Positions 1 to 9,062 are shown, counted from the stretch's first letter. The stretch: 64,000 nt of DNA from Chryseobacterium sp. c4a (GCF_009900745.1 NZ_WXVU01000020.1:1-64000), one strand, 5' to 3'. Notes: generated by a model from the letters alone, not told the origin. Program-made: numbers and translations.

Positions 1-206
1 GTATGAAGTTTGGGTTTACTCCACTCTAAGTTACCATATCTTCGCAACCAAACCAAAACGGTACTCTTTCCCTGAATACCATACTCTTTTTGAGCCTGCT
101 TGTAAGTGTAATCGCCGTTTTCTACTTGAGAAACAATTCTTAATTTAAAGGCTATACTATAGTCCTTTTGTGTACGCTTTTCTCTTGTTAATCCTTGATG
201 TTTCAT
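1..206 (-). CDS. IS3-type transposase OrfA, N-terminal part
   Basis: Translating from the ATG at 206 on the minus strand gives 68 residues beginning MKHQGLTREKRTQKDY, then SIAFKLRIVSQVENGDY and QGKSTVLVWLRRYG. The FK.RIV..VE.G.Y......YGI.G..TV..W.RRYG pattern is the helix-turn-helix of IS3-family OrfA (HTH_Tnp_1 type), which binds the element ends. The frame is open to the window edge. Family assignment is firm; the subgroup is not determined. Confidence 0.75.
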   Translation of the reverse strand, partial: MKHQGLTREKRTQKDYSIAFKLRIVSQVENGDYTYKQAQKEYGIQGKSTVLVWLRRYGNLEWSKPKLH

Positions 207-247
207 AAATAAGTCGATTAGTTGTCAACTTATTTCAGGACGGGACA
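1..247 (-). mobile_element. IS3-family insertion sequence, left end only (truncated by window edge)
   Basis: The minus strand begins at 247 with TGTCCCGTCCTGAAATAAG, which looks like an IS terminal inverted repeat (TG at the tip). A transposase OrfA reading frame follows 41 bases inside. The rest of the element, including OrfB and the other end, lies outside the window, so completeness, target duplication and activity cannot be judged. The outer boundary at 247 is inferred from the TG tip and the start of ordinary AT-rich sequence. Confidence 0.6.
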
Positions 248-507
248 TATAATAAGGGAAAAGAAGGCAATAGAAAACAGCTCTTTTTTTCATATTGAAG
301 CGATTTTATTTGAAAATTGATGGTATAAATTATGTATATTTATAACAGAGATTGATGGAAATATCCATTTTATGATCTTTTTTCACCCATCCATAAAAAA
401 TTATAATAGGTAAGTATGTGGAGAAGTTCAATGGAGGAGAAGGAGGAAATTTAAAATAGATTATTATTAAAAACAATACAATATATACGAGAATTATACG
501 AAAGATA

Positions 508-1935
508 ATGATCTGTGTAGTTAGCATAGGTCTGTTATTGTATATGATTTCCTGTAATACAAATTCTCAGGATAAAGAAAGAGATGCCTTCGATGTTACT
601 TTGATTAATAAAAGTTCAGACCTGCAGCTTTCCGGAGAATATGAAGCACTTATCAAACTCAATGTTGAGTATTTGAAAAAGGCGGCTAAAATGAGATATA
701 AAGAAGGAATAGGGCTTTGTTATCTTAATATGGCAGAAGTAAATGTTTCTGCCGGAAACTATGAAAAGGCATTGCTTTTTTTCAATAAAGCAGAAAAGGA
801 TCTTAAAAACTCTGAAAACGCTTTTCATAAAGCAGCTTTTTATGATGACTATAGCCAATATTACTCTCATCTTAAATTATATGATAAGGCTATAGAATGT
901 AATACCAAAGCATTTTTCTATCTGAAAGAAGCAAAGTATTCAGAACTTAAAAAGAAACTCTTTTCCCGACTTTATATCAATAAAGGGATTTATTTTACTT
1001 TTAAAGGCTGGTATGGAACCGCTCTGAAGTCTTTTCTGAAAGGAAACGATCTGGAAAATTCAGCCTATAGCAACTGTATGGTAGCTCAGTATTATCTTTT
1101 CAGGCATCAGCCGGATTCTGCGGGAATGTATATCGCCAAATCAGAAGAGAAGATGTTCAGCCAAAAAACAAGTGATGCAGAGTCGCTTTGGGTGTATTAT
1201 ACCATGGGATACTATTATAATGAGATTAATAATAATGATGAGGCTGAAAAAGCATTAAAAAAAGCCTTAGAAATTAATATAAAAACAAGACGTACTTATT
1301 CTTCCCATATCAATAATGTATATAAATCTCTGGCGGAACTTTATAAAAAGAAAGATGATGGTGGTAAAGCGTATTATTACCTGAAAAAGTATATGGAAGA
1401 AGAGGGAAGACTGGATGTAGCCCGATTAAATACGATGAATAAGGCAACAGAACAGTTTATCTCTGAAATGAAGCCCGAATCCGATTGGCATAGAAGTGAT
1501 CTGCCTTTAGCGATTGCATTATCTATTACAGCGCTTACAATTTCCGGTATATATGTTAAAAAGGTAATTCGATCGCAGAGATTGAAAAAGAAAGCCTTAA
1601 AGGATGAAACCGAGGAATTGAAAAATCACGTTAAAATAAAGATGCTGAAGGAAGTTACTGAGCTTGCCAAGAAAAATGACTCCTCTTTTCTGATGAAATT
1701 TAAGGAGCTGTATCCTGATTTTATAAATACTCTTTTGAAGATCAATCCGGATCTTGAAAGTTCTGAACTTACTTTTTGTGCTATGTTGAAACTTCATTTT
1801 TCATCCAAAGAAATTGCGGATTATACTTTTGTTCAGCATAAATCGGTACAACAAAAAAAATACAGAATCCGAAAGAGACTTAATATCCCGGGAGAAGAAG
1901 ATATTTATGATTTTTTTGATAAAATAAGTGGTTGA
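508..1935 (+). CDS. TPR sensor/regulator with lipobox, central membrane helix and C-terminal HTH (paralogue 1)
   Basis: 475 residues. A short hydrophobic N-terminus ends in a lipobox-like MISC (Cys16). Residues about 30-320 are helical TPR-type repeats (e.g. GNYEKALLFFNKAEK, LYDKAIECNTKAF, NDEAEKALKKALE). One clear transmembrane segment lies at about 330-350, then a charged coiled coil (about 352-385) and a LuxR-like HTH at about 420-460 (SSKEIADYTFVQHKSVQQKK). Flavobacteria encode many such proteins, usually labelled TPR protein or LuxR-type regulator. Topology suggests a periplasmic TPR sensor and a cytoplasmic DNA-binding tail. The next gene is a full-length paralogue. The ligand and targets are unknown. 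Confidence 0.8.
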   Translation: MICVVSIGLLLYMISCNTNSQDKERDAFDVTLINKSSDLQLSGEYEALIKLNVEYLKKAAKMRYKEGIGLCYLNMAEVNVSAGNYEKALLFFNKAEKDLKNSENAFHKAAFYDDYSQYYSHLKLYDKAIECNTKAFFYLKEAKYSELKKKLFSRLYINKGIYFTFKGWYGTALKSFLKGNDLENSAYSNCMVAQYYLFRHQPDSAGMYIAKSEEKMFSQKTSDAESLWVYYTMGYYYNEINNNDEAEKALKKALEINIKTRRTYSSHINNVYKSLAELYKKKDDGGKAYYYLKKYMEEEGRLDVARLNTMNKATEQFISEMKPESDWHRSDLPLAIALSITALTISGIYVKKVIRSQRLKKKALKDETEELKNHVKIKMLKEVTELAKKNDSSFLMKFKELYPDFINTLLKINPDLESSELTFCAMLKLHFSSKEIADYTFVQHKSVQQKKYRIRKRLNIPGEEDIYDFFDKISG

Positions 1936-2044
1936 AAAATTATAAATTGATGGCGGATTTAAAAAAAATGTAATATCACAAATTCGGAAAAATCATTTTT
2001 TAATCTTAATTTTTGCAAAAATTCAGTTAAAGGGAAAAAGCATT

Positions 2045-3466
2045 ATGATACGCGTTCTACTTTTTATGGTACTAATTCTTTTCATTTCCTGCAGTCCTGA
2101 TTCTAGGGAATACGAAAAGAGCTTTGATATTCCCCTGATGAAGAAGAATGAAGAATTGCGTCTTGCCGGTGAATATAATTCATTGGTTGATCTTAATAAA
2201 AAATACTTTAAAAAAGCAGAGAAAATAGGATATGAAGAGGGTAAGGCATTGTGTTATATTAATCTTGCCCGGGTCAACATGTCATTGGAGAACTATCAGA
2301 AATCCAATATTCTTTTTAATAATGCCGAAACCATTTTAAATAACTCGGACAATCCTTTGCATAAGGCAATATTCTATAACTATTTTGGCAGATTTAATTC
2401 CGAATTAAGAAGAATTGATAAAGCATTTGAGTATAACAAAGAAGCTTTTAATAATATTGAGAAAACGAAAAACTCTCCATTAAAAAAGACGGTTCTCTAT
2501 AATATTTATTTACAGCAGGGAGATTATTACGTTCAAAAAAAGAAAACCAAAGAAGCATTGGAATATTTCCATAAGGCAAGAATGCTGGATGATACAGGGA
2601 TTGCGGATGGAGTAATATGTGATTATATATACAATTATAAAAATAAAGACTCAGCTACTAAATACATAACAAGAGCTTATCATAAGATGAGTATGTCTAA
2701 CAAAGACGATGCTATAGCTCTTAATATCCATACAGTGATGGGAGAGTATTATGTAGCTTATGGAGAATATGATAAAGCGGAAAAAGAATTTTTGAAAGCG
2801 TTGGAAATTGATAAGAAGACCAACCGTATTTTTGCACAATACACTAAATATATTTATAATGATCTGAGATCCTTATATGCATTAACGGGAGATAAGGAAA
2901 AAGCTTATTTTTATCTGCATGCTTATACGGAAGCTAAGAATAAAACCAATACGGCTTTATTGGCTACCATTAATCAGGACATGGAATATTTTACTTCAGA
3001 AGCAAAAACAGATACTGAACAGCATAGAAATAAGGTGCAGTGGGTTGTTTTCTTATCTTTTGCCGGACTCTCACTGTTAGCTATTTATGCATGGAGGATC
3101 ATTAATACATTAAGAAAAAGAAAAGCAGCCTTGAAATCAGAAGCCGAAAATCTGAAAAATCAGATTAATGATAACAGGCAGGAAGAAATCATCGAATTGG
3201 CCAAAAGAAATGACCCTGAATTTCTTTCTTCTTTTAAGGAAGGATATCCAGGATATTTAGATAAACTTTTAGCCATTAATCCTAGTTTGGAAAATTCAGA
3301 ATTGATTTTCTGTGCTATGCTTAAACTCCATTTCACATCCAAAGAAATTGCCTATTATACACTCGTTCAGCATAGAACTATTCAGCAGAAGAAATATAGG
3401 ATCAGAAAAAAAATGAATATTCCTACAGAAACAGATATTTACGTTTTTTTTGATAATATTAAGTAG
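2045..3466 (+). CDS. TPR sensor/regulator with lipobox, central membrane helix and C-terminal HTH (paralogue 2)
   Basis: 473 residues, collinear with the preceding gene: lipobox FISC with Cys16 at the same position, TPR repeats (GEYDKAEKEFLKALEID), a transmembrane segment at about 330-350 (VQWVVFLSFAGLSLLAIYAW), a coiled coil, and an almost identical HTH (SKEIAYYTLVQHRTIQQKK). The gene starts 109 bases after its neighbour stops, so it is a tandem duplication that may be co-transcribed or have its own promoter. The C-terminal DNA-binding parts are more alike than the TPR parts, which suggests similar DNA targets but different sensed signals. Confidence 0.8.
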   Translation: MIRVLLFMVLILFISCSPDSREYEKSFDIPLMKKNEELRLAGEYNSLVDLNKKYFKKAEKIGYEEGKALCYINLARVNMSLENYQKSNILFNNAETILNNSDNPLHKAIFYNYFGRFNSELRRIDKAFEYNKEAFNNIEKTKNSPLKKTVLYNIYLQQGDYYVQKKKTKEALEYFHKARMLDDTGIADGVICDYIYNYKNKDSATKYITRAYHKMSMSNKDDAIALNIHTVMGEYYVAYGEYDKAEKEFLKALEIDKKTNRIFAQYTKYIYNDLRSLYALTGDKEKAYFYLHAYTEAKNKTNTALLATINQDMEYFTSEAKTDTEQHRNKVQWVVFLSFAGLSLLAIYAWRIINTLRKRKAALKSEAENLKNQINDNRQEEIIELAKRNDPEFLSSFKEGYPGYLDKLLAINPSLENSELIFCAMLKLHFTSKEIAYYTLVQHRTIQQKKYRIRKKMNIPTETDIYVFFDNIK

Positions 3467-3673
3467 TTAAGAAAAGATCTGAACATTCAATAGCATTAGT
3501 CATTGCTATGAAAATCTTAAACACTGTTGAAACAACCTTATATTTCTAAGAATATCTCCATACCTCTTTTTATTCAGTACCAAACATTCGAAAGAAAAAT
3601 TGGCTCAGAAAAGGTCTGCATTCTGACCGAAGGTTTTCTACTCACTTTTTGATCATCTGGATTCACGAAAAAA

Positions 3674-3720
3674 AAACTGTCTGATTCTCATGTCAGACAG
3701 TTTACGAAATATTTTTTTTT
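3674..3720 (+). terminator. Rho-independent terminator-like hairpin
   Basis: An 11-bp perfect stem (AAACTGTCTGA 3674-3684 with TCAGACAGTTT 3693-3703) has an 8-base loop and is followed by an interrupted T tract reaching 3720. It lies about 210 bases after the second TPR gene and could end that transcript. A-rich sequence on the left makes it possibly bidirectional. Confidence 0.55.
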
Positions 3721-4110
3721 CGCCACTCGGATTTCTTTGTGGTCTCTTGTTTTCAAATTTGAAAATTTTTTGTCAAATAATGAAAAAAAACTCTACTACA
3801 CGAATACTACAGCTAATGTTTTGTATTTTAATTTACTGATAATCATCATGTTGTGTTTTTATCGTGTTTTAGATAGTAATGAGTGTGAATTCAAAGAATA
3901 CAAGTGACATATACTCTTGCATATATGTTTATTGATTTGAATCTAAAATACATCCTATATGTATTTTTTACACTTTTTCTTTTTATATTCTGATTTTGAT
4001 TAATGTTTGTTTTTGTTTAGAATTGTATTTAAGTATCAGTTTATGAGTTGTTTAATTAGGTGTTGTATCAGAGTAGTAGGTTAAATTTTTACTTTTTTAA
4101 ATTTAAAATA

Positions 4111-4118
4111 TAGATTTG
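4111..4118 (+). promoter_or_regulatory. Bacteroidota -7 box for a possible small transcript
   Basis: TAGATTTG matches the Bacteroidota -7 consensus TAnnTTTG. The -33 position holds TTT rather than TTG. Transcription would start near 4125, about 20 bases before a short reading frame and about 215 bases before a strong hairpin. Confidence 0.35.
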
Positions 4119-4145
4119 CAGATAAGCTTGGGAAGGCACGATTGA

Positions 4146-4241
4146 ATGTCACAACAAAATGGATATTTTATCCCTGATTTGTCCAGAGTAAAGATGAAAA
4201 AATTAGAAAAAAGAGAGGTATTGGGAATACAAGAAAAATAA
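4146..4241 (+). CDS. Possible 31-residue small protein
   Basis: The ATG at 4146 opens a 31-codon frame ending in TAA at 4239-4241 (starts MSQQNGYFIPDL, ends REVLGIQEK; rich in Lys/Glu near the end). It sits between a -7 box (4111) and a terminator hairpin (4314), giving a self-contained unit of about 215 nt. The MKKLEKREVLGI stretch loosely recalls leader segments of flavobacterial small bacteriocin-like peptides, but there is no Gly-Gly motif. A non-coding RNA is an equally good reading. Confidence 0.2.
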   Translation: MSQQNGYFIPDLSRVKMKKLEKREVLGIQEK

Positions 4242-4313
4242 AAAACACAAATGAATCTCCATCATCAGGATCTAAAACGGAGAGAAAAAAAATGATTTTT
4301 AGTGGGAAAAAGT

Positions 4314-4341
4314 GGCTGTCTCTTGTGAGGCAGCCTTTTTT
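4314..4341 (+). terminator. Strong terminator, probably bidirectional
   Basis: Stem GGCTGTCTC (4314-4322) pairs with GAGGCAGCC (4327-4335) with one G-T pair and a 4-base loop, followed by TTTTTT. On the minus strand the same stem is followed by ACTTTTT, so it can also end the monooxygenase transcript that stops at 4376. Confidence 0.75.
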
Positions 4342-4375
4342 ATGATCTTAATACCTGTAACGGATTCAAATTAAA

Positions 4376-5539
4376 TTATGGCAAAATATGCCCATTAAAG
4401 AATTCCAGCATGGTTGCTAAAGCAGTTTCAGAATGCATCCGTTCTCCATTTTCAAGAGACTCCTGAGTAGCAGCTGCAGCTCGTTTTTGCATATTGATTT
4501 CATACTGAGAAATAGCTTCCTGTAACGTATGGTAACGATGGTCTGTTAAATGTTCACTGAGTTCAAGGGCATCAAGCATCGCCATATTAGCCCCTTCTCC
4601 TGCAAACGGAGGCATAACATGAGCGGCATCACCCATTAAAGTTAAGTTCGGTTGGGTTTCCCAGGTCTGATCCAGCGGCATGGCATAAATAGGGCGGGGA
4701 ATAAAAGGTGGAACTGCATTCTCAAACAATTCATACCATATTGTATTCCATTCCGGATACTCTGATTTAAACCACTGGAGAACAGCTTTAGAATCTGAGA
4801 AATCCAGATTAATACTATTTGCCCAGTTTTCGTCCGCTTTAAAGCTGGCATAAAAGCCAAGATCACCGTTTCCCTTTTGTCCTAATAGGATATTTTGGGT
4901 ATTGCCAAAAGCCATTATTTTTCCACCATTAATTAATGCATTAATGTTGGGAGCATGTTCCTTTGAAACAATTCCTTCCAGCATAATTACTCCTGAATAA
5001 ACTGGTTTGTTATCTGTGAGATAAGGTCGGATTTTAGAGTGTGCACCATCTGCTGCAATCACAAGATCTGCATAAGCTGATGTTCCGTTTTTAAAGTGAA
5101 GCAGCCAGCCGCCATTTTGCGGATCCATAGACAAGAAATGGCTATCCCAAACAACGGTTTCGGGATGAAGAGATTCCAACAGCATATTTCTCAACGGGCC
5201 ACGGTCTATTTCAGGACGAAAATGTTCAGCCCCGAAATCCTCCTGTGGTTTCGTATCATGGTCGCTGAACATGATTTCTGCGTGCTCATTTACAATTAGC
5301 ATTTTATCAGCACCAGGACGGAATGTCTTTTTGAATTCGTCTAACAACTCTGCTTTTCGCAAGGCTGCCAGTCCGGAATCTTCATGCATATCAAGCGGAG
5401 ATCCTTGTACACGTGCTTCTTTATTAAAATCTCTTTCATATACTTTTACATTAGCATTCTTCAGCTGTAAAAGTCTGGCCAGGGTAAGTCCGGCAGGGCC
5501 ACCCCCAACGATGGCTATTGATATATTATCTATCAGCAT
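4376..5539 (-). CDS. FAD-dependent monooxygenase, Tet(X)-like
   Basis: 387 residues, the usual length of Tet(X)-type flavoprotein hydroxylases. The FAD Rossmann motif IVGGGPAGLTLARLLQ lies near residues 9-24, followed by VYERD and the LDMH segment (Tet(X) has LDLH). The second FAD motif GDAAHVMPPFAGEGANMA at about 303 is very close to that of Tet(X). It would use NADPH and O2 to hydroxylate a small aromatic substrate. Similarity to the tigecycline-inactivating Tet(X) is clear at the motif level, but I cannot tell whether the drug-binding residues are kept, so resistance must not be assumed. It lies 25 bases downstream of an AraC regulator on the same strand. Confidence 0.8.
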   Translation of the reverse strand: MLIDNISIAIVGGGPAGLTLARLLQLKNANVKVYERDFNKEARVQGSPLDMHEDSGLAALRKAELLDEFKKTFRPGADKMLIVNEHAEIMFSDHDTKPQEDFGAEHFRPEIDRGPLRNMLLESLHPETVVWDSHFLSMDPQNGGWLLHFKNGTSAYADLVIAADGAHSKIRPYLTDNKPVYSGVIMLEGIVSKEHAPNINALINGGKIMAFGNTQNILLGQKGNGDLGFYASFKADENWANSINLDFSDSKAVLQWFKSEYPEWNTIWYELFENAVPPFIPRPIYAMPLDQTWETQPNLTLMGDAAHVMPPFAGEGANMAMLDALELSEHLTDHRYHTLQEAISQYEINMQKRAAAATQESLENGERMHSETALATMLEFFNGHILP

Positions 5540-5564
5540 TGTATTTAAATTATATAGGACAAAA

Positions 5565-6320
5565 TTACTTTCCTTTCAACACTGATAATAGTATAAATCG
5601 GTCGTTTTTGTTTTTTGATAATTCTTTGGGAGCCACTCCTGAAAACTTTTTGACTTCCTTGATGAAATGATTCTGATCCGTATAATTAAGCTCCGGAAAT
5701 AATTGCCCTTGCGCAATATGCTCCAAAGAAGCTCTAAAACGAAGAATAGTAGAGTAGGCCTTTAAAGATAAACCAAGTTGTTTCGTGAAGTAACGATTAA
5801 TCTGCCTGCTGCTCCAGCCCACTTTTTCAGAAAGTTCATTTACACTCATTTCTCCTTTTGATGTATAGATCAGCTTAAAAAGTTGATGCTTCCTTTCATC
5901 TGTTTTTTGGGGAATCAGTTCCTGTATTTTTTGGAGTGCTTTTGTACAACAAAGTTCAAAATCCTGTAAATCTTCAGCTTTAAAGTTCCAGAAATTATGA
6001 GGAAGCTCTTTGGCTGAATTGAGTACATCAGCAATAGTTGTCTGTAAGATATATTCAACGGCAATAGGTTTAAAACTCACCACGAAAGCTCGGGTGTGTG
6101 GAGGAATCTGTCTTTGTTCAGGATACGTTTCTAATCCAATGAGAGCAACGTGAAAAGGTTCCGAAGGCGATTCCATAAAAAACAGATCAACTCTCCCGTC
6201 CGGAATGATAACCACTTCTTTTACTTCATTTGATAGGTTATGGAATGTTCCCAAATTCTCTACAAAATCTGCAATGCTTTGATCCGGCTCAATAAAATGA
6301 AAGTGAAAGTCATTATCCAT
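5565..6320 (-). CDS. AraC-family transcriptional regulator
   Basis: 251 residues. The N-terminal ligand-sensing part is of the type often found in Bacteroidota AraC regulators (VVIIPDGRVDLFF). The C-terminal double HTH begins near residue 155 (MSVNELSEKVGWSSRQINRYF) with a second helix pair ending in the AraC signature NYTDQNHFIKEVKKFSGVAPKE. It is the first gene of a two-gene unit with the Tet(X)-like monooxygenase and may respond to that enzyme's substrate (inference). TATTTTTG at 6356-6363 on the minus strand is a possible -7 box. Confidence 0.85.
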   Translation of the reverse strand: MDNDFHFHFIEPDQSIADFVENLGTFHNLSNEVKEVVIIPDGRVDLFFMESPSEPFHVALIGLETYPEQRQIPPHTRAFVVSFKPIAVEYILQTTIADVLNSAKELPHNFWNFKAEDLQDFELCCTKALQKIQELIPQKTDERKHQLFKLIYTSKGEMSVNELSEKVGWSSRQINRYFTKQLGLSLKAYSTILRFRASLEHIAQGQLFPELNYTDQNHFIKEVKKFSGVAPKELSKNKNDRFILLSVLKGK

Positions 6321-6546
6321 AAAAAGATTGTACTATTCTTTAATAGATTAAATTACAAAAATAGGTCTAATAATTAATGCACTACCTAAGAAAGAATTGT
6401 TTTAAGCCACTAACTCATAAATAAATAATTTATAGCAACGCAAAAATTCATTTTATTCGTGATTCGTAGCCATATTAACAGAAGCTTAGCAGTATTCAAT
6501 TTTATCGGTGATAAAATTATTACATCTTATAGATTTCCAATACAAT

Positions 6547-6582
6547 AAAAAGCCCGGACTGTAAAAAACAGCCCAGGCTTTA
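6547..6582 (-). terminator. Terminator of the nickel/metal uptake operon
   Basis: On the minus strand AAAGCC.GG.CTGT pairs across an A/T loop with ACAG.CC.GGCTTT and is followed by TTTTATTG. It lies just after the TonB-receptor gene stops at 6601, so it likely ends the eight-gene operon. Confidence 0.7.
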
Positions 6583-6600
6583 TCAAGATTAAAAATAAGT

Positions 6601-9036
6601 TTAAAAAGAATACCCCACAGAAACTGTTACATTTCTTGGAGCTCCCGGAAAGGCTCGTGTATAATCGAACCCGCCAAGGAAATAATATTTATCGAAAATA
6701 TTGTTGACATTCACTGCCATTTTCATCTTTCCGATATGATAGTAAACTGCAGCATTTACTGTTGTATAAGAAGGCCATTTTCCCCAAAGAGCACTTCCAT
6801 TGCTGTCTTTTCCGATGCTGTTATCCATACGTCTGGTATCTACATAATACACCCCGGTACCAAAACCAAGTCCTTGTAAAGCAGAGGTTGAGAAGACGTA
6901 TTTCAACCACATGCTGGCCATATTCTTAGGAGCTCCGGGCAAAGCCTGTCCTACTTCGGAAGCGATGGAAGAAGATTTCACTTCAGTAGAGTTAAAAGTA
7001 TAATTTCCCATGATCTGAAACTCTTTGGTCAGCTGTCCGCGGATGTCCAATTCAACACCTTTTGAGACTGCTTCTCCCGATTGTCTGTAGACAGGAAATC
7101 CGGTTGTGCTAATTTCTCCCGTTGCAATCAGCATATTTTTACGCTCAATCTGGAAAAGCGATAAATCCACTTGTAATTGATTCTTAAAGAATCCTGTTTT
7201 AAGTCCTGTTTCAACCTGGAAGCTGTGCTCAGCGGTGAAGGGCTTATCAGCACCATAATCCTGATAATTTTGGATGAAATTAGCCCCAACAGGAGCAAAT
7301 CCCTGGGAATAACTTGCAAAATAATTGATCTGATCGTTGATCTGATAGGTCAATCCAATACGAGGCAGCCATGCATTCTGAGTCGCACTAAAGCGGTCTT
7401 TACCACTTACTGTTTCCGAGTAATAATGCTCATGACGGAGTCCGACAATAAGTTTTAATCGGTCTGCAAATGAAATCTGATCCTGCACATAGATTCCGGT
7501 TGTTTTATAAGGACTTAAAAAGGGATAATTTCCTTGAGATAACCATACATAATTACTCAGATCGTGAGTGGTATAGGTAGGATTGTTAAGATCAAATGTC
7601 AACGGAACGTTTTTTCCATCGATTTTTTGTTGTCTTGCTTCTCTTTGTTGGTTATTGCTGTCTCCTTCATATTGTGCATAATCTACTCCTGCAACAATGT
7701 GGTTTTCGATTTTATGACCGGTAAGATCCCATTTTAAATATACTACAGAGTTATCTGTATAATCTTTTCCATGACGGTCAAAGAAACGCATATTCATGAT
7801 CGTATTATTGGGTGCATCTGCATAGCTGTTCAGAGTACGGTGTTCATTCACATCTTCCTGATAGATAGACTTCATATAGCTTGCATTCAATGAAAGGTTA
7901 TGGGTAAGACGTTGGCTAAGTCTTGCACTGAATGATAAGGTTTTCGTATTATAAAAATCTGATGGCTGACTTAAAGTAAAAGATCGATCCAGAGCATAAA
8001 AGTCATTGTTTCTCAAACCCATTCCTCTGTCAAGATATCCATGAAACTGGTCGTATACCAGATCAATATCTACCTGAGTTCCGTCAAGAGGTTTGAAAGT
8101 AAAGGACGGAGCAATCATAAAGTTCTTTTGCTGATTGACATTTCTGAAGGTTTTGCTGTCTTCATACCCTGCATTCAGACGATATAAGATTTTCTTTTCT
8201 TTGTCTAATGGTCCTGTGAGATCAATACTGGTTCTAATGGTTTGGAAACTGCCAACAGAGAAATTAATAGAACCCTTTTGTTTATCCAAAGGTTTTTTAG
8301 TTACCATATTGATGGTTCCTCCGGGAGTGATATCTCCGAATAATGAAGCACCTGGGCCTTTTAAAACGGAAACACTTTCCAGGTTTATAGTTAAAGGAGA
8401 ACGATAATAGCTGTTTCCATAGCTATATCCCGAACGAAGTCCATTGACAAGACGGATTCCGGTTTCGTAGCCACTTTTAAACCCACGGATAATAAGGTCA
8501 TCGTAAGAAGAAGCGGTGGTTACACCTGCTAAATCTTGTACGACATCGCGGGTAGTATATGCCTGTTTGTCTTCCATAAATTCACTGCTGACAATAGATA
8601 CAGATTGTGGAAGATCTTTTAGGTTTCCTGAAAATTTACCACCCAATTCCAGATTATTGGTAAGGTAGGAGTTATTTCTACGGGCGGTAATTAAAACCTC
8701 CTGAAGATCCGTTTGATTGTTGGCCAGATGAATGGTAATCCCATTTTTATCGTCATAAGAAAGAGAATCCAAAGTGACAGTGGATCCGGAATATCCTTTC
8801 GCATCAATTGTTAGCTGAGCCGGATACTGAACCTGAGTTTCAAACTGAAATTTGCCGTCTTTACTCGTTGTAGTCATGGTTCCCTGGTTGATGGAAACCT
8901 TGGCATTAGAAATTATTTTTCCTTCCTGATTCAGGATTTTTCCGAAAATAGGATGGGTTTCCTGTGCGGATAAGGCAAAAGGGAGTAAGAGCATTATACC
9001 ATTGATGTACAATACTTTTTTGGTTGTGTGCTTCAT
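6601..9036 (-). CDS. TonB-dependent outer-membrane receptor, siderophore-receptor type, in a nickel operon
   Basis: 811 residues: signal peptide to about residue 24 (FALSAQ), carboxypeptidase-like regulatory domain (about 28-115), plug domain (about 130-245, DLPQSVSIVSSEFM, DVVQDLAGVTTAS), then the beta-barrel to a terminal Phe (TVSVGYSF). It matches the TonB-dependent siderophore receptor type and would import a metal chelate across the outer membrane using TonB energy. It is the last gene of an operon that starts with hypA and hypB, 26 bases after the GNAT gene, so nickel (or a nickel-chelator complex) is a better guess for the cargo than ferric siderophore. Nothing in the sequence alone distinguishes the two. 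Confidence 0.9.
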   Translation of the reverse strand: MKHTTKKVLYINGIMLLLPFALSAQETHPIFGKILNQEGKIISNAKVSINQGTMTTTSKDGKFQFETQVQYPAQLTIDAKGYSGSTVTLDSLSYDDKNGITIHLANNQTDLQEVLITARRNNSYLTNNLELGGKFSGNLKDLPQSVSIVSSEFMEDKQAYTTRDVVQDLAGVTTASSYDDLIIRGFKSGYETGIRLVNGLRSGYSYGNSYYRSPLTINLESVSVLKGPGASLFGDITPGGTINMVTKKPLDKQKGSINFSVGSFQTIRTSIDLTGPLDKEKKILYRLNAGYEDSKTFRNVNQQKNFMIAPSFTFKPLDGTQVDIDLVYDQFHGYLDRGMGLRNNDFYALDRSFTLSQPSDFYNTKTLSFSARLSQRLTHNLSLNASYMKSIYQEDVNEHRTLNSYADAPNNTIMNMRFFDRHGKDYTDNSVVYLKWDLTGHKIENHIVAGVDYAQYEGDSNNQQREARQQKIDGKNVPLTFDLNNPTYTTHDLSNYVWLSQGNYPFLSPYKTTGIYVQDQISFADRLKLIVGLRHEHYYSETVSGKDRFSATQNAWLPRIGLTYQINDQINYFASYSQGFAPVGANFIQNYQDYGADKPFTAEHSFQVETGLKTGFFKNQLQVDLSLFQIERKNMLIATGEISTTGFPVYRQSGEAVSKGVELDIRGQLTKEFQIMGNYTFNSTEVKSSSIASEVGQALPGAPKNMASMWLKYVFSTSALQGLGFGTGVYYVDTRRMDNSIGKDSNGSALWGKWPSYTTVNAAVYYHIGKMKMAVNVNNIFDKYYFLGGFDYTRAFPGAPRNVTVSVGYSF

Positions 9037-9062
9037 TGTATCTTTCTACGCAGTTGTAGTAT

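Larger units (their letters stand above)
3467..4375. other. Gene-poor AT-rich spacer of about 0.9 kb
   Basis: No convincing long gene on either strand. The first part holds a terminator-like hairpin (3674-3703). The middle is very AT-rich with no coherent frame. The last part carries a possible small transcription unit: -7 box 4111-4118, 31-codon frame 4146-4241, hairpin 4314-4341. The rest shows nothing I can support. Confidence 0.5.

Noticed and set aside
330..527. 65-codon hydrophobic frame on the minus strand upstream of the first TPR gene
   Set aside because: Lies in AT-rich non-coding sequence, overlaps the real gene start at 508 and has no family resemblance.
4376..5539. Naming the gene tet(X)
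   Set aside because: Only motif-level similarity is visible; tetracycline-site residues could not be verified.
5271..5585. 104-codon plus-strand frame
   Set aside because: Antisense shadow of the conserved FAD-binding region of the monooxygenase.
6601..9036. Calling the receptor a ferric-siderophore receptor by name
   Set aside because: Receptor subfamily does not fix the metal; the operon contains nickel chaperones, so the substrate was left open.
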